64,000 nt of DNA, from contig CM032128.1 of NCBI GenBank assembly GCA_018894105.1, positions 28,543,299-28,607,298 on the forward strand, given 5' to 3'. The notes beneath the pieces are model-generated. The model was not told where the DNA came from and did not search any database. It saw only the letters and a list, made by a program, of their open reading frames with translations. Origin of the DNA: Jacaranda mimosifolia. Taxonomy: Eukaryota; Streptophyta; Magnoliopsida; Lamiales; Bignoniaceae. Positions 23,044-34,849 of this stretch are shown here, one piece after another (the first letter of the stretch is position 1; each line of letters begins with the position of its first letter). Position numbers and translations under genes: made by a program.

Positions 23044-23391
23044 AAAAGCTAAAACACTCAAATAAATCTACAAAATGAAAGTCCCAAATCAAGTCTAACA
23101 TTTTAATTTAGATAGAAGGTAGAAACCCATAATCTCTTGTCCAAACCATATGCTCTTGGATGTCTCTTCCAATAACTTATAAAGTAGAACAATATAACTT
23201 AGGCTCTTTATGTTTTATGATTAGTATTTTATTAACTTTTAAGTAATATATAAAGCATACGATATAAATCACATAATTATGATGTCACGATTCAATTGTA
23301 ATTCAATTATAGTCCGACCAACAGTTGAACTAGTGAACTGTGAACTAGTAAGTTTTTCGATTTAATGCATGATTTGATTTTTCAAACATTG

Positions 23392-24276
23392 GTATTCGAT
23401 GGATATCTATGCAATGATATTTGAATTCGTATCCAATGGGCATTAATCGAATTTGATATATCCACATTCGATTATAAATATTCAAATGCATCTATATTCG
23501 ATTAAAATTATACATATCTGAATTCAAATATTATTTTTTGAATTTTCATATTCAATGGTAATTATTTAGATATCTATTATGATATCCAAATATCTAAATC
23601 TATTAACCTATAAAAAATTGCATGTTTGTTTTTAATAAAAAAAACTATATAATTTTATTAAATAAGAAGCAATCAAATGAAAAATACAATTTCTAAATAA
23701 TAATTGACTTTATAATTGATTATTAGCACTAATTAATAGTATTAATAACTACATCTATTGTAAAGCCAACCACCAATAGATTATAATATTGATTAACTTT
23801 ATTTTTCAATTTTTCCTCAATATTATTATAATTTTTTAAATTTATTATTTTTTTCTTCTCAATTCTTTAATTATAATTTATACATATACATATGTGTAGG
23901 TTATGAGATTTTAATTGAAAAATATAAATAGTAATTATATATGATAACTTTTTTAATATAATTTAAATTAAGGCATATGGTGAAATAAGACTATATTGTA
24001 TATCACAATTTTTCGAAACATTATTTATCGAATATGAACAATGGATATAATTAAATTATGAAAGATATAATATATAAATGGATATATTCAATAAATATAT
24101 ATTCAGAATGAATATTAAATAGATCGAATATACATTTATCATATTCCTATCCATTTATAATAGAATATTTATTAATTGAATATGAATAATATTTACTTTG
24201 AACAAATACAAATAATATTTATATACATGAATATGATACAAATAGTATAAAAATTTTCGAATATCCGCGGATAGCC
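23392..24276 (-). mobile_element. Family H copy 2, right part
   Basis: It continues the H element interrupted at 15753. The last 330 bases are the reverse complement counterpart of 1665-1990, with words such as AATATCCGCGGATAG, CATTTATAATAGAATAT, GATCGAATAT and AATATCCATTTATAT in the same order. It is non-coding. Confidence 0.55.
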
Positions 24277-25059
24277 TTAAAGTCAAACTTTTCCAAAGGC
24301 TGTCCCGTTGCAATTCTTATTTGAACCAAACTTTTCCGAAGCCTGTCCCATTACAATCCTTCAATCTCACTCTCTAAAAGTATCAAATTTTTTTATATTT
24401 CTACATTGATCATTGCTGTTTTGTCCAATTTTTATAGACTTGATTTTGTTGGGTCAAGTTTTAGTTAAATTAAGACTCTCTTTCAAAGCTTTTAGTGGCC
24501 GCAAATCATGTGAATCCAATTTTTCTGTAATTTATATGAATCGTAGAAATTGTTAATCTCAAGAAAATTTAAAAAATAAACCTACCTTGGGTTATATTTT
24601 CAACAATATTAAATCTCTAATGCTCTCAACCTCATTTCGATAATGTGAGATTAAATCTTATTTTTTGAAAATTTTGAAAGGCTCTGGATTAAGATAATTA
24701 TTTTGTAGACACTAATTGTATTAATTATTTCCCAAAAAATTACATTATTTGGTGTCGCGTAATGTTCAAATGTATCAATTACATAAATGAAAAAAGAAGA
24801 AGAAAGAAAAATACCTAACCACAAGGCGTGAAGCCCACATGCCCAATTACGTTAGAACATGGCCCGGCGGCGAAGGATCTCGGGTTCCAATGATCCACCT
24901 CTCAATGCGACAGAATCCCATCATCCTCGCTCAGTTGAGCTGTAATTTAAGGGCCAGCTCACTTTGGAAGATGGGCTACGATATAAGGACCATCAATATC
25001 ATTTGCTGTTTAGTGTTTACTATGCAAGTTGAGGCCTGATATATTTGTTATGATCCGGC
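24277..25059. other. Spacer with a 46-bp direct duplication
   Basis: AAACTTTTCCAAAGGCTGTC and the following TTGCAATTCTTATTTGAACC recur as a second copy at about 24333-24366. Otherwise there is nothing recognisable. The ORF at 24839-25039 has no familiar domain. Confidence 0.45.
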
Positions 25060-25062
25060 ACT

Positions 25063-25760
25063 ATAGGTAGGGCTATCAATGAATCTGATTTTAATTCGAA
25101 TTTAATGTAAATTTTAGAATTTTTATCCAATTAAAAATATCCGATGGATTAGATTTGATTATGAATATTCGTAATTCGAAATAAGTGGATCGGACATAGA
25201 ATTAAGCAATCCGATTCGTTAAAAATTTGAATCCAAACTTTAATATTTTTTATTAAATTAATACTCTTATATATAATATTAATAAAGATTTTAAAATATT
25301 ATATTATATTGACTTGATATCTATATTAACGTATATATTATACTATTAATACTGAGTTTTTAACCTAAAAAATAAGAGGAAAACTGATAAAATATCAAAT
25401 ATAATAGTGTATAATAATTCATCTATGCATTAATATAATGAGAAATAGGGGTTTAATATTCAAATATTTAAATTTTGGACTAATATATAATTAAAAAAAT
25501 TGTTAAAAATTCAAATATGACATAAGTTTACTTTATAAATATAATATTTTTATAAAATTCAAAAGAAAAAAAGAAAAAAAATAAATCAGATAGGATTTTT
25601 TTATTGAATTTCAGATATCCATCAAATTCAAACATGGTACTGACTAACTAAGATCCTATAGGATATCAGGTCACATTCAGATATAAATTTTGATAATTGG
25701 ATTCAGATTTGGATGTGAATAATCCGATCCAAATCCGCCCCATTAACAACTCTAATCTAA
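25063..25760. mobile_element. AT-rich non-autonomous DNA transposon, second family
   Basis: The ends are imperfect inverted repeats: AGGGCTATCAATGAATC at the left, and on the opposite strand AGAGTTGTTAATGGGGC at the right. Subterminal ATCCGATGG and GGATCGGA words are repeated in both orientations. There is no coding capacity and no convincing target duplication. It resembles plant hAT-like MITEs. Confidence 0.4.
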
Positions 25761-26979
25761 CAACTTGGGTGGCCAGGACAAATTCATCCATTTTTTGTGA
25801 GCTCCAAGGTGACATGTAAAATTACAACCTTATCCTCTACCCACTTGAATGTAATTACATTAATATTATCCTTGTGCAACATTTTTTTTTTAATGGAAGT
25901 AGATTTATTGAGTGCATTGAACCCTATAAAATGGTCAAAACTGTGCTCTTTACCCCTCGAATTGATGCTCTAGTGTCAAAAGGTTGTGCTTAAACGCTAA
26001 TATTTTGCAACACTGGCACACAGCGCTAGTTTGTTGGTGCATAGCCGCTAATATTTTGAGTAACAATTAATATTTTTGGTGCCTAGGCACCCATTCTCTG
26101 CCTCTAGGCTCCAAAATATCTTTTTAAAAATCTTGCTAAATCTTGTTCAATATATGATTTTATCATTCAAGCTTCCTCGAATATTATATTGTCTAGTTAA
26201 TATTTGAATTATGCCTTAAGAAGAGTTTAAGATTTAGTTTTCATGTACAAGGGTATTTTGATGAATTGATATATATTTTATCCAACTAATTTCATCCATG
26301 TATATAAAAATGTATATTTTCTTATCCTTCATTTTATCCCATTTGTAGTAGTACAATATATTTGAATAGAGTAATTCTAATCCTATCATCATCCAAAAAT
26401 TAATTCCATCATTCGATATTTCAACATAAAAAAGAAAACAAGGCCTAAATAAACAGCCTTCAGATTTCGGGCCCCATCTTTTGTCCCATTAATGATTAAA
26501 CACAGGGCTAATTACAAATTTTCTGCTTAAAGTTTGTAATTGAAAATAAATATATCTAGCGCAAGATGTGCATGTGGTCAGTAAACTTATAACATAGATA
26601 AAGATGACTTTTACTAGTTAATAATTTTTTCTAATTTAGAATCCAAAAAGAAAAAGGAAATTATTCCAAGATGGATACAAGGAAATAAAATAGCAAATGG
26701 ATAACTAATCCATCAAAATAGATTATTTAAAAAAAATGAATTTACATTCAGTGTTGACTGGGGAAAAGATACAACCAAATTTTAAGGGGTTAAAAAAAAG
26801 AAAAAAGATAGCAAGGAACGGGAAATCACATAGCAAGTTCATCAACCCCTTGCTTAATTTTCAAAATGCACCTCCACTGAATTAAAAATAACGAAGAACA
26901 TTGAAAATGATAGTATATATTTCATACAAATATGTGTATTTCAGCAAAATTCAGAATAAAACGAAAGTTGTTTGTTGCC
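25761..26979. other. AT-rich intergenic spacer
   Basis: No gene or transposon is recognised. It serves as the downstream flank of the extensin-like pseudogene. Confidence 0.4.
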
Positions 26980-27974
26980 TTAATAGCCCTTGGGTGGAGG
27001 AGGTGAACTATAGTAGTAGGACGGTGGTGGAGGTGGTGGACATTTATAGTAATATAGTGGAGGAGGGGAGGGGGATCATGGAGGTGGTGAGTTGTAGTAA
27101 TATGGTGGTGGTGGTGGTGAAGCGGATGGTGGGGGTGGTGACTTATAGACATATGGTGCTTTTTCTAAGTGTGCAGGAGGTGGTGGTGACTTGTAGTGAT
27201 ACGCAGGGGGTGGTGGAGATTTGTAATAGTACTTCGAATGTTCAACATGTTTAAGAGGTGGTGGTGACTTGTAGTGGTACGCAGGAGGTGGTGGTGAGGT
27301 ATAAGAGTACTTATTTGGAGGTGGTTGTGGGGATTTGTCATAGTACTTCGAATGTTCGACATGCTTAAGAGGTGGTGGTGACTTGTAGTGATATGCAGGA
27401 GGTGGTGGTGGAGATTTGTAATAGTACTTCGAATGTTCGACATGCTTAAGAGGTGGTGGTGGAGATTTGTAATAGTACTTCGAACGTTCGACATGTTTAA
27501 GAGGTGGTGGTGACTTGTAATAATATTTTGATGCTCTACATGTTTTGAAAGTGGTAGAGACTTGGAATAGTATTTTGGATGTACATGTTTCGAAAGTGGT
27601 GGTAATTTATAGAAATATGATGGTGGTGGCAGTGAGCTATAGTAGTACTTTGAAGGTAGGGGTGGTGATTTGTAGTAATAATGTGGATGATTTATATGTT
27701 TTTGAGGTGATGGCGACTTATAATAGTAAAGTGCATGCTTTACATGTTTTAGTTGCAGAGGCAATTTGTAGAAGTATGGGTGTTTTAAATGTTTGAATAG
27801 AAGAACAGACTCGTGTGGATAAGACAAATGTTTATAGTAGGAATTTGAGTGAAATTGTGGGGGAGAAGAAGCATAAGCATATGGGTTATTAGCTACCACT
27901 TAAGTTGCTATGATGCAAAAAGCCAAAGCACATATGAGTAAGGGCAAATGCCCTGATTTTGCTAGAACTTCCAT
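26980..27974 (-). pseudogene. Extensin-like cell-wall protein gene, broken (copy 1)
   Basis: ATG at 27974 opens a signal peptide (MEVLAKSG, then a LPLLICALAFCIIAT hydrophobic core). It is followed at once by an in-frame TAA (codon 25) and then VVANNPYAYASSPP, the mature start of extensin/PRP-type hydroxyproline-rich proteins. Repeats of YYYKSP(P) and LKHV(E/K)H follow. Near 27528 the frame shifts, and the same repeat (KYYYKSPPPLKHVE) continues in another frame to the end YSSPPPPKGY-stop at 26980. Intact relatives are secreted, hydroxylated, glycosylated and crosslinked through Tyr motifs in the wall. A TATA box is retained upstream. Two independent lesions suggest a pseudogene; an error in the assembled repeats is the alternative. 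Confidence 0.7.
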
Positions 27975-28026
27975 TTTTAGCAGCTCCACCATTTTTTGAT
28001 TGGAGAAAAAGTTAAGTTGTGAACGC

Positions 28027-28034
28027 TTATATAG
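28027..28034 (-). promoter_or_regulatory. TATA box of the broken extensin gene
   Basis: The minus strand reads CACTATATAAGCG about 55 bases before the ATG at 27974, a normal plant core-promoter arrangement. Confidence 0.55.
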
Positions 28035-28311
28035 TGATAACCAACACAAACTCTACATATTGTGATGGGCATTACTATTTAGGGTTTGGCTAGGGTTCGA
28101 TAGTAATAGTTTTGACTTAACATCCTATACCCCTTTAAAAGTTGACACATGTACAAATGATTTTTTTAAACCATGAATTAATTAAGTTAATTTACTAAAT
28201 TATCCATTTTTAATTAAATTAAAATTAAAATAATTTTTAAATGTAAAATGTCTTAGTTATCCTTCTTAAAAATTAATATACAATTAAAATTAAAAACAAT
28301 ATAAAATTAGC

Positions 28312-30320
28312 TTTATAGATCAAAACTAAAGGCCAAGGATGTTATTGAGGGTAACCATGCACAATCCTACAGCATGTTACTTGCTAATGTAGAAATATTG
28401 AAGAAAAGAGATGGTGGCAGTCTTATGAAGATGCATTATCACTTAGACGGAGAAGGGGATGATGTGGAGAACACTGTTGAGAGCATAGGTAGGATAACTT
28501 CTTTTAGAAAAATCTTGATAGGATTGGATGCATTGAAGCAAGGTTATTTGATTGGTTGCAGTCCATTTTTAGGATTTGACGGGTATCATTTGAAAGGACC
28601 TTTTGGTGGTGTGGTCTTAGTTGTAGTTGGTTTAGATGGGAACAATGGGCTTTATACTTTAGCTTTTGCTGTGGTGGAGACAAATGCAAGGACTCTTGGG
28701 GGTTCTTTTTCAGATGTTTGAAGGAATTTGTTGGAGGTTTCAATCTAGATATACCCTGGACTTTCATGACAAATAGACATAAGGTGCTGCTGCTGCTGCT
28801 TTAAACTACATTATCTCTAAAATATTTAGGGTTCTTTTAGTTATAGTTTTTAGTACACATGGAGCTATTTGATATATTCTATAGTTAAATGTTTGTTGAA
28901 ACTGAGTGTTGTGTCATATCTGAGAATGTTAAGGGTTGCTTATGTAATGATTCTGAGTTCATAGGGGGATAATTATAATATTTTACTGTAATAATGATTT
29001 TTTGTTTTGTGTAATAATGTATGAAATACTTTAAAGTTCTTTTTGTGACATGTTTCATTACACAGGGGGTTCATTGTAGTATTTTAAAGTGTGATGTTAG
29101 TTGAATATGAGATTTAATGCAATTAGAAAATGCTTATGGTTCTTCTTGTAATCATTTTTAATGCGCAAGCCGCTAATTGTAATGTTTTAAGTTTTGATGC
29201 CTGTTGAATATGACTTTTCTACAATGTATCGAATTGTTTTAAGGTTCTTTGTGTGAGTATTTTATTTACCCAGGGGGCTAGTTGTAATATTTTTCTGTAG
29301 GGCCTGGTGGAAACAATTACTGAATTGGTGTCTCATTCAATTAATAGAAAGTGTTGCAAGCACATATATTCAAATTTCATACTTAAATTCTTTGGGGTAT
29401 TGTTGAGGAAATATTTCTGGATTGCTGCAAGAGCCTACAATGTGCAAGAGTACAACTTTGCTATGTACAAAATAAAAGAGGTAAAACCTAAAGCTCATGA
29501 GTGGCTTATGAAATTTCCTATTAGTATGTGGCGTAGGGATGCATTTGATAGTAGGCTGAAAAATGATCATGTCACAAACAATATCTCTAAATCATCCAAT
29601 AACTAGGTTGGAGAACTTAGGTCCAAGCCTATACTCACATTGCTAGATGGTTTGAGAGCTAAGTTAATGACTCTGATTCAAAAAGATTTGAGAAGGGGAC
29701 TACATGGAACAACTATGCGACTGAGAATATTGTAAAGAAACTGAACCAGGTGAAGGAAATGTCTAGACCATGCAAAATAATGGTTAGCAGTCAATCTGAG
29801 TTTGAAATTCATGATCAAAATGTGCATTTCATTGTTGACTTGAATGCAAGGACTTGTGACTGTAAAGTTTGGGACATTTCTAGCATACCATTTAAGCATG
29901 CAACTTTGGCCATTGCTTTGATGAGGGAGAATATAGAGATTTACACTGTTTCTTGCTTTACCAAAGATAATTATATGAGGTGTTATAGTCATCCCGTACA
30001 CTCAATACCCGATCCATCATTTTGGGGTGTTGTGGAGACTAATCCATTGAGTATTCTCCTTTCTCCATTGAAAAGATTGCCTGGTAGACCAAGAAAAATA
30101 GAAGAAGAGAGATTAAAGAGTCATCAAATGTGACTGAGAGTAAGAGGTTTAGTACTTTAAAATGTAGCAAGTGTCATGACATTGGACATAATAAGAGGAC
30201 ATGTCAAAGGGCACTTGTGAAGAAGAGGAGACCTGTACAGAAAATTAGAGGAAGAGAAAAAGACCCAAACAGGCTCTTTAAATCACAATTTTCTTGTTTG
30301 TGATTTATTCATAAGGTTAC
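28312..30320 (+). pseudogene. MULE (MuDR-type) transposase pseudogene with intron
   Basis: Exon 1 carries KAKDVIEGNHAQSY, then GLDALKQGYLIGCSPFLGFD and GYHLKGPFGGVVLVVVGLDG, the start of the plant MULE transposase DDE domain. After a frameshift near 28697 it reads FFFRCLKEFVGGF to MTNRHK. A GT..AG intron (28784-29300) joins it to GLVETITELV, then HIYSNFILKFFGVLLRKYFW and the conserved AFDSRLKNDHVTNN. A SWIM finger follows at 29855-29902 (CDCKVWDISSIPFKHA, where the usual PC is PF, losing a zinc ligand), then a CCHC knuckle (CSKCHDIGHNKRTC) at about 30160-30206 in a shifted frame. TAG replaces Trp at about 29605, and further shifts occur near 29690 and 30105. The terminal inverted repeats were not found. 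Confidence 0.8.
28784..29300 (+). repeat. Intron of the MULE pseudogene made of ~100-110-bp degenerate repeats
   Basis: The word block 'cagggggntnattgtaatattttaa' recurs near 28965, 29064, 29163 and 29272, the last copy ending in the splice acceptor TTTTTCTGTAG at 29300. The donor is AAG-GTGCTG at 28783/28784. The reading frame across the junction restores the transposase consensus, which supports its being an intron. Confidence 0.55.
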
Positions 30321-30322
30321 GT

Positions 30323-30757
30323 GTGCAATTACAAGCTCTTTATTTGGTTTTGTATTTTGTATTCTTGGAGGATGTCTCACTAGCTCAAATGTTCAATATA
30401 AGGAAGAAGAGAAAGATGGGAGATGGGTCATCTTCTGCAGATCCATGTTCACAAGGTTCAGGCACTGGAATTGCTAAAGTTGGAATAGCTTCTACTACTG
30501 TTGGAAATAATGAACATGGAAGTCCTGTTGCCGCTGCCTTTAAAGAAAGACATGGGGGTTTGTTTGCTAATAACATTGCTTTTAATGATGGATTTTATGC
30601 AATAGTTGACAGACTTGTGGAGTCAATAGTTGGTAGTGCTAGTGGAGTTGGGGGTTTTGATGATGCTGGATGCCACGATGGAGCTGCTACTATAGGTAGT
30701 GCTGGTGATGGAGTTACTTATGCTGGTGCTGCAGATGGAGGGGCTACTGAAGGATGA
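30323..30757 (+). pseudogene. Possible C-terminal tail of the MULE transposase
   Basis: An open frame directly after the zinc-knuckle region: a basic NIRKKRKMG, then a Gly/Ala/Ser-rich low-complexity tail (for example GAATIGSAGDGV). MULE-A proteins often carry such tails, but I recognise no domain. It could be a fortuitous frame. Confidence 0.35.
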
Positions 30758-32375
30758 ATATTGTTCTTATTTATGTATGGAAACTAACTAATATTTTTGT
30801 CACTTCCATGGGAAGAATCAACACAATATTTTTTGTGCAGTTTGAAAACAATTATTTGCCTGCTTCTACATATCTTGTGTATTTTGAAAATTTGAATGTT
30901 GTACATGTTTGTTATAAGTGTGATGCAGGTTTAGTGTAACGTTGGTTTGGTTAGATTTGTGGTGGATTACTTGGTGCATTTAGAATGTTTATGTTGCTCC
31001 ACAAGGACGTGCTTGCATCTTCTTAAGAAACTGAAGGTTTTATACATCATCAATGGTCCCTAATATTTTACTTTAGAATCACTTTAGTCCCCAATTTTAA
31101 AAAATTCATCTTTTAGTCCCTAATGTTAATATATCATTTCACTTTACCCTAACTAAATATATAGGGCGGATATATGAAATGTTCAAACAACCTGAAGGGG
31201 TTGAATGTAATCTTTTAAACTCATAAATTTCTGGCATCAAACATTAATATTTTTTTAATTAATTAATTTTATTTAATTAAATAATTTTAAAAAAAAACAT
31301 GATTAGTTAATTAAAAATTATTTATTTTATTAATTAATTAATTAGTTGGGTTAATTACATTAATTAATTACTAAATTATATTTCCAACGGCAAGATTAAA
31401 CATTCTTTTAGTTTGTTACTTTTGATCCCCCTGGTATGTTTATTATGTTACAATTACATCCCCACATATATAGGGCACATACCCAAAATAACGCAAGGGT
31501 ATTTTGGTCCCAAAAAAAAGTCAACATGATGGAGCAGTCAACTAAAGGGTAAAATCGAGATTTTAAAAAAATTCAATGGTGATGTCAGCAAATTCCGTTA
31601 GTTTGACTAACGACAGTATTTCATTGTTAGACAGCAATAAACCTTAGGGGATGTGGTTGTAATTTCTCAAACCACATGGCTAGTTTCTATTATTACCCCA
31701 AATCTCAGGGGTAATTTTTGTAATTATCCCTAAACCTTTACTACTTCCTTCTTTTTCAATACTTATCACTAACAAGTTCTCTCTCTTTTAATGTTAATTA
31801 CCTAATAATATTCAAATACTAATCAGTAAATAATGTTCCAATATTAATAACTAGGGCATGTCTATGGTGAAGTATGCTTGTATTTACCTCATATGAGGTA
31901 TCAGTAAATTAAATGACATGTGTCTTTTTACAACATATCATTGTTAATTGTACAACAAGTTGTTGGTTAGCATTTTTAGCACATTAAATGCTTGATAAAT
32001 ATTTAAAAATAATAATTAAAAGATATTTTTCAAAAAAAATTATTGTATTAAATAACATAACGTCATAATTTTGAATTTTATATTTTATAATATTAAAATA
32101 ATAAATAATATTTAAAATAATATAGTTAAATATAATTATTTTTATTTATAAACTAAAATAAAAAATTTAAGAATAAATATAAAATCTAAAACTATCATCC
32201 TAACAACATAATTTAATTTTAAATAAGCAATTTAATAATTTTAATCGTTTAAATAAGTTAAAAATAATTATTTTGAATTAATGCTAATACTATATAAAAA
32301 TATAAATATATTTAAAATAATTTCATTAAATTAAATTAAATAATTTAATTTAAAAAAACCCACATTCATCTTCCT
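30758..32375. other. AT-rich spacer after the MULE pseudogene
   Basis: No gene. Stretches around 31040-31140 and 31410-31740 (GTCCCTAATGTTAA, AGGGGTAATTTTTGTAATTA) look like worn dispersed repeats. From 31860 to 32370 the sequence is almost purely A/T. Confidence 0.4.
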
Positions 32376-32390
32376 CCCCCCCCCCCCCCC
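32376..32390. repeat. Poly-C tract
   Basis: Fifteen consecutive C, a likely spot for sequencing length error. Confidence 0.9.
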
Positions 32391-32760
32391 AAGCGGCAAG
32401 CCGCCAGCCGCCCATGGCCCTTGTCCCATTACTCCTGCCCCCTGCTTCCAACCCCAAGTCAACAGCGTGGTTGGCCATGGCCAGTCTCGCCCGACCATGG
32501 CCAGATCTGGCCGCTGGTCGATCAGCCGCGGGGCACGGCAGTCGAATTTGGGTGGGGTTGGGTATGAGAATGGGATTCTTATAGATATATATATATATGT
32601 ATATGTTTATATGTATAATATAGATATGTATATATGTGTAAATATATATTATTTTAAAATATATTTTTGAGAAGGACTTTTGTGGTATTTAATTTTTAAC
32701 TTTTTTATCTTTTTAATTTTTTTTAGTGAGGGTTAAATGGATGTTTCATATTCTGTGAGG
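32391..32760 (+). repeat. Dispersed repeat: GC-rich head plus TA-rich tail, copy 2
   Basis: A GC-rich block (GGCAAGCCGCCAGCCGCCC; GGTTGGCCATGGCCAG) is followed by GGGGTTGGGTATGAGAATGG, a TA microsatellite, TATATATGTGTAAATATAT and a T-rich tail. The order parallels the minus strand of 1440-1095. Class unknown. Confidence 0.4.
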
Positions 32761-34089
32761 TTTTTTTATAAATAGATCAAATTTTAGTTTTTTGTTTCTT
32801 CATAAATAGGTAATATTTTCCATCAAGATTTTAACTGAAAATTGGACGGAGAATAAAAAATATTTAAAAAGTTATAGAATTTGGACTACAAATTTTCAAT
32901 ACCATAAGTTTGAGATTGACAGTGCATGCATAATTTAATTATGGAACTAAAAAGATAATTTTTCAATTTGATTAATTAAATAAATGTTTAATAATAAAAA
33001 TTTTATTTTTAGTAGTCACTTTTTTTGTACAATGAACCATTTATATGGAATCAAAATTAACCATCAATCAGACGTACAAGTAGCAGGTTAAATGTACTTA
33101 TTATGTTGCCAACTAATCATTAAATGAAAGGTTATGATTTCACATTTTAAATCAAATGGCTTACATTAAGTACATTTGTACATCCCTTACATGACGTATG
33201 TACAAACAAGATTGCACCGTAGACTACTCCTAATAAGTAAATAATGTTAACTTCAATTCTCTTTTATTATAAATCAAATTTTTATTTCTTAACTTTTTTT
33301 TTTCTTTTGCTTCAGTCAAAAGAAGTTTTTCAAAATTGAGACAAATAAAATCTTACTTAAGGTCAATAATGCCTTGTATAAAAATATTAATTATAAAAAG
33401 AAAATGTTATAAGAAAAACATAAGAAATTAATGAAAAGGAAATTTTAAAAGAAATTAATTATAAAAATATAAGCAATAATTTTGTATCTCAAGAAACTAT
33501 AAAAATAAAATTTAAATTGTAATGTTTTACATGGGAAGTTTCTTTTCCTATAATGTATAAAGTGCTAGACATTTATACTAGAAATGCCTCATTTCCATGT
33601 TTTACCTTAGGCCTTATGTTCTTGTTGCTAACAATATATATTTCTTTTCTTAATTTCTCCTGGAAGTTCCATAAATATACACATTATGAAACTAAAAAAA
33701 ATTCAAGAAGAAAAAGAATGAAGAAGGAAAATGACACCATCCTCTGGAATGCAGTAAGAAAAAACTGTTCCAAAGGTGACTGTAGAAATTACACGTACGA
33801 TACGTCGAGCGCTTTAGATTGAGATGTAGTTAGAATGGCCAAAGTTGATGATATATCTAAAACCATCGAGAAAAGAGGAATGAACAATTAGCTGTAAGAA
33901 TAAAAGTTTCCTTTCTCAAGTAACATATTTTGAGGTGGTATAAGTACCTATTCCGACCCCTCAATTCTATTACAAGTTACTAGCACTCCCGAAGAAAAAC
34001 ATCCACAATTTTGCTGCAAGTGAAAATACTATTATAATCAACTCTACTGTCCTATTACACCATAGTGCCCAAATTAGTGGCACTAACTT
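32761..34089. other. AT-rich spacer
   Basis: Nothing recognisable. The ORF at 33553-33822 has a hydrophobic N-terminus and a basic tail but resembles no family I know. Confidence 0.4.
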
Positions 34090-34849
34090 GTAATAGTACG
34101 ACGGTAGCAACTGTGAGCTATAATAGTATTTCTTTGAGTGTGGTTGTGATAGCGGTGGTAAATATTAATGTTTTGAATGCTTCACATGCATAGAAGGTGA
34201 CAGTGAAGCATAAACATAAGGCTTATAGGCTGCACCCGAGCAGCAATGCAACAAAATGACAAGCATGGTTTGATAAATGGGACCGGTCAGACCATCTACC
34301 GACCGTCGAACTGGTCTATTTTTCTCATAAAATCGGAAAATAAATAAAAATACCTTATTTTATTAAAATTGTTCAGACTGGTGGTTGGACCATTCGAACT
34401 GGTGAACCACTCATCATTAGATTGAACCGGAACAATTTTTTTCATTTAACTTTTAATGAAATTAATATTCTTTTTTTTAAAAAAAAATTCTAAGTACAAA
34501 GTTTTAAGGCGAAGGTCCACCTCCATATCATATTTAAACTTTAGACTTTAGATATTTAAATTGTAGTGATCATTTAAAATATGAATTGTGAAATTTAGAT
34601 TGTGAAGTTAGACAATATATTCACTCAAGCTCTTTATGTTTTATATTTTGGCATTTTATTAATTTTTAAGTAATATATATTGCGTAATTATGACGTCACA
34701 GTTTAATTGCAATTCAATTACAGTCCGACCAATAGTTGAACCAGTGAACCGATAAATTTTTCGATTTAATAAACGGTCCGATTTTTCGAACACTAATGAC
34801 AAGTACATATGAAGAAGGGCAAGTGCCCTAGATTACCAAGGATTTCCAT
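34090..34849 (-). pseudogene. Extensin-like gene, broken (copy 2), split by a hAT element
   Basis: ATG at 34849 begins MEILGNLGHLPFFIC, closely matching the signal peptide of the extensin-like pseudogene at 27974 (MEVLAKSGHLPLLIC). After 18 codons the reading is cut by a 532-bp hAT element (34264-34795). Beyond it, AAYKPYVYAS and SKKYYYSSQLLPSYYYK mark the start of the mature repeat region, but frames no longer join and the repeat domain stops by about 34090. Most of the coding repeat is missing. It is clearly dead. Confidence 0.7.
34264..34795. mobile_element. Non-autonomous hAT element, family F
   Basis: A 532-bp element starting CATGGTTTGATAAATGGGACCGG and ending CGGTCCGATTTTTCGAACACTA, with a perfect 8-bp target duplication ATGACAAG (34256-34263 and 34796-34803). 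It shares the ends and internal words (ATTATGACGTCACAG, CAGTCCGACCAATAGTTGAACC) of the copy at 57595-58269. It has no transposase. Confidence 0.8.

Larger units (their letters stand above)
15754..23391. mobile_element. Non-autonomous hAT element, family F copy, enlarged by nested insertions
   Basis: The left part (15754 to about 15945) and right part (from 20915, continuing after the triplication from 23044 to 23391) match the intact 675-bp element at 57595-58269. Shared words include GGTCGGACCAATTGG, TTTTGTCAAAACT, ATTATGATGTCACG or GACGTCACG, GTCCGACCAA and TTGATTTTTCAAACATTG. The flanking 8-bp duplications are GTATCCGA (15746-15753) and GTATTCGA (23392-23399), one base apart, which is the length hAT transposases make. 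The element is split by a CACTA-like insertion. Confidence 0.7.

Noticed and set aside
27165..27899. 244-codon minus ORF taken as one protein
   Set aside because: Its second half (TSHHHLL repeats) is the extensin repeat read in the wrong frame after a frameshift.
33553..33822. 89-codon plus ORF with hydrophobic start
   Set aside because: No recognisable family, no gene structure around it, AT-rich composition.
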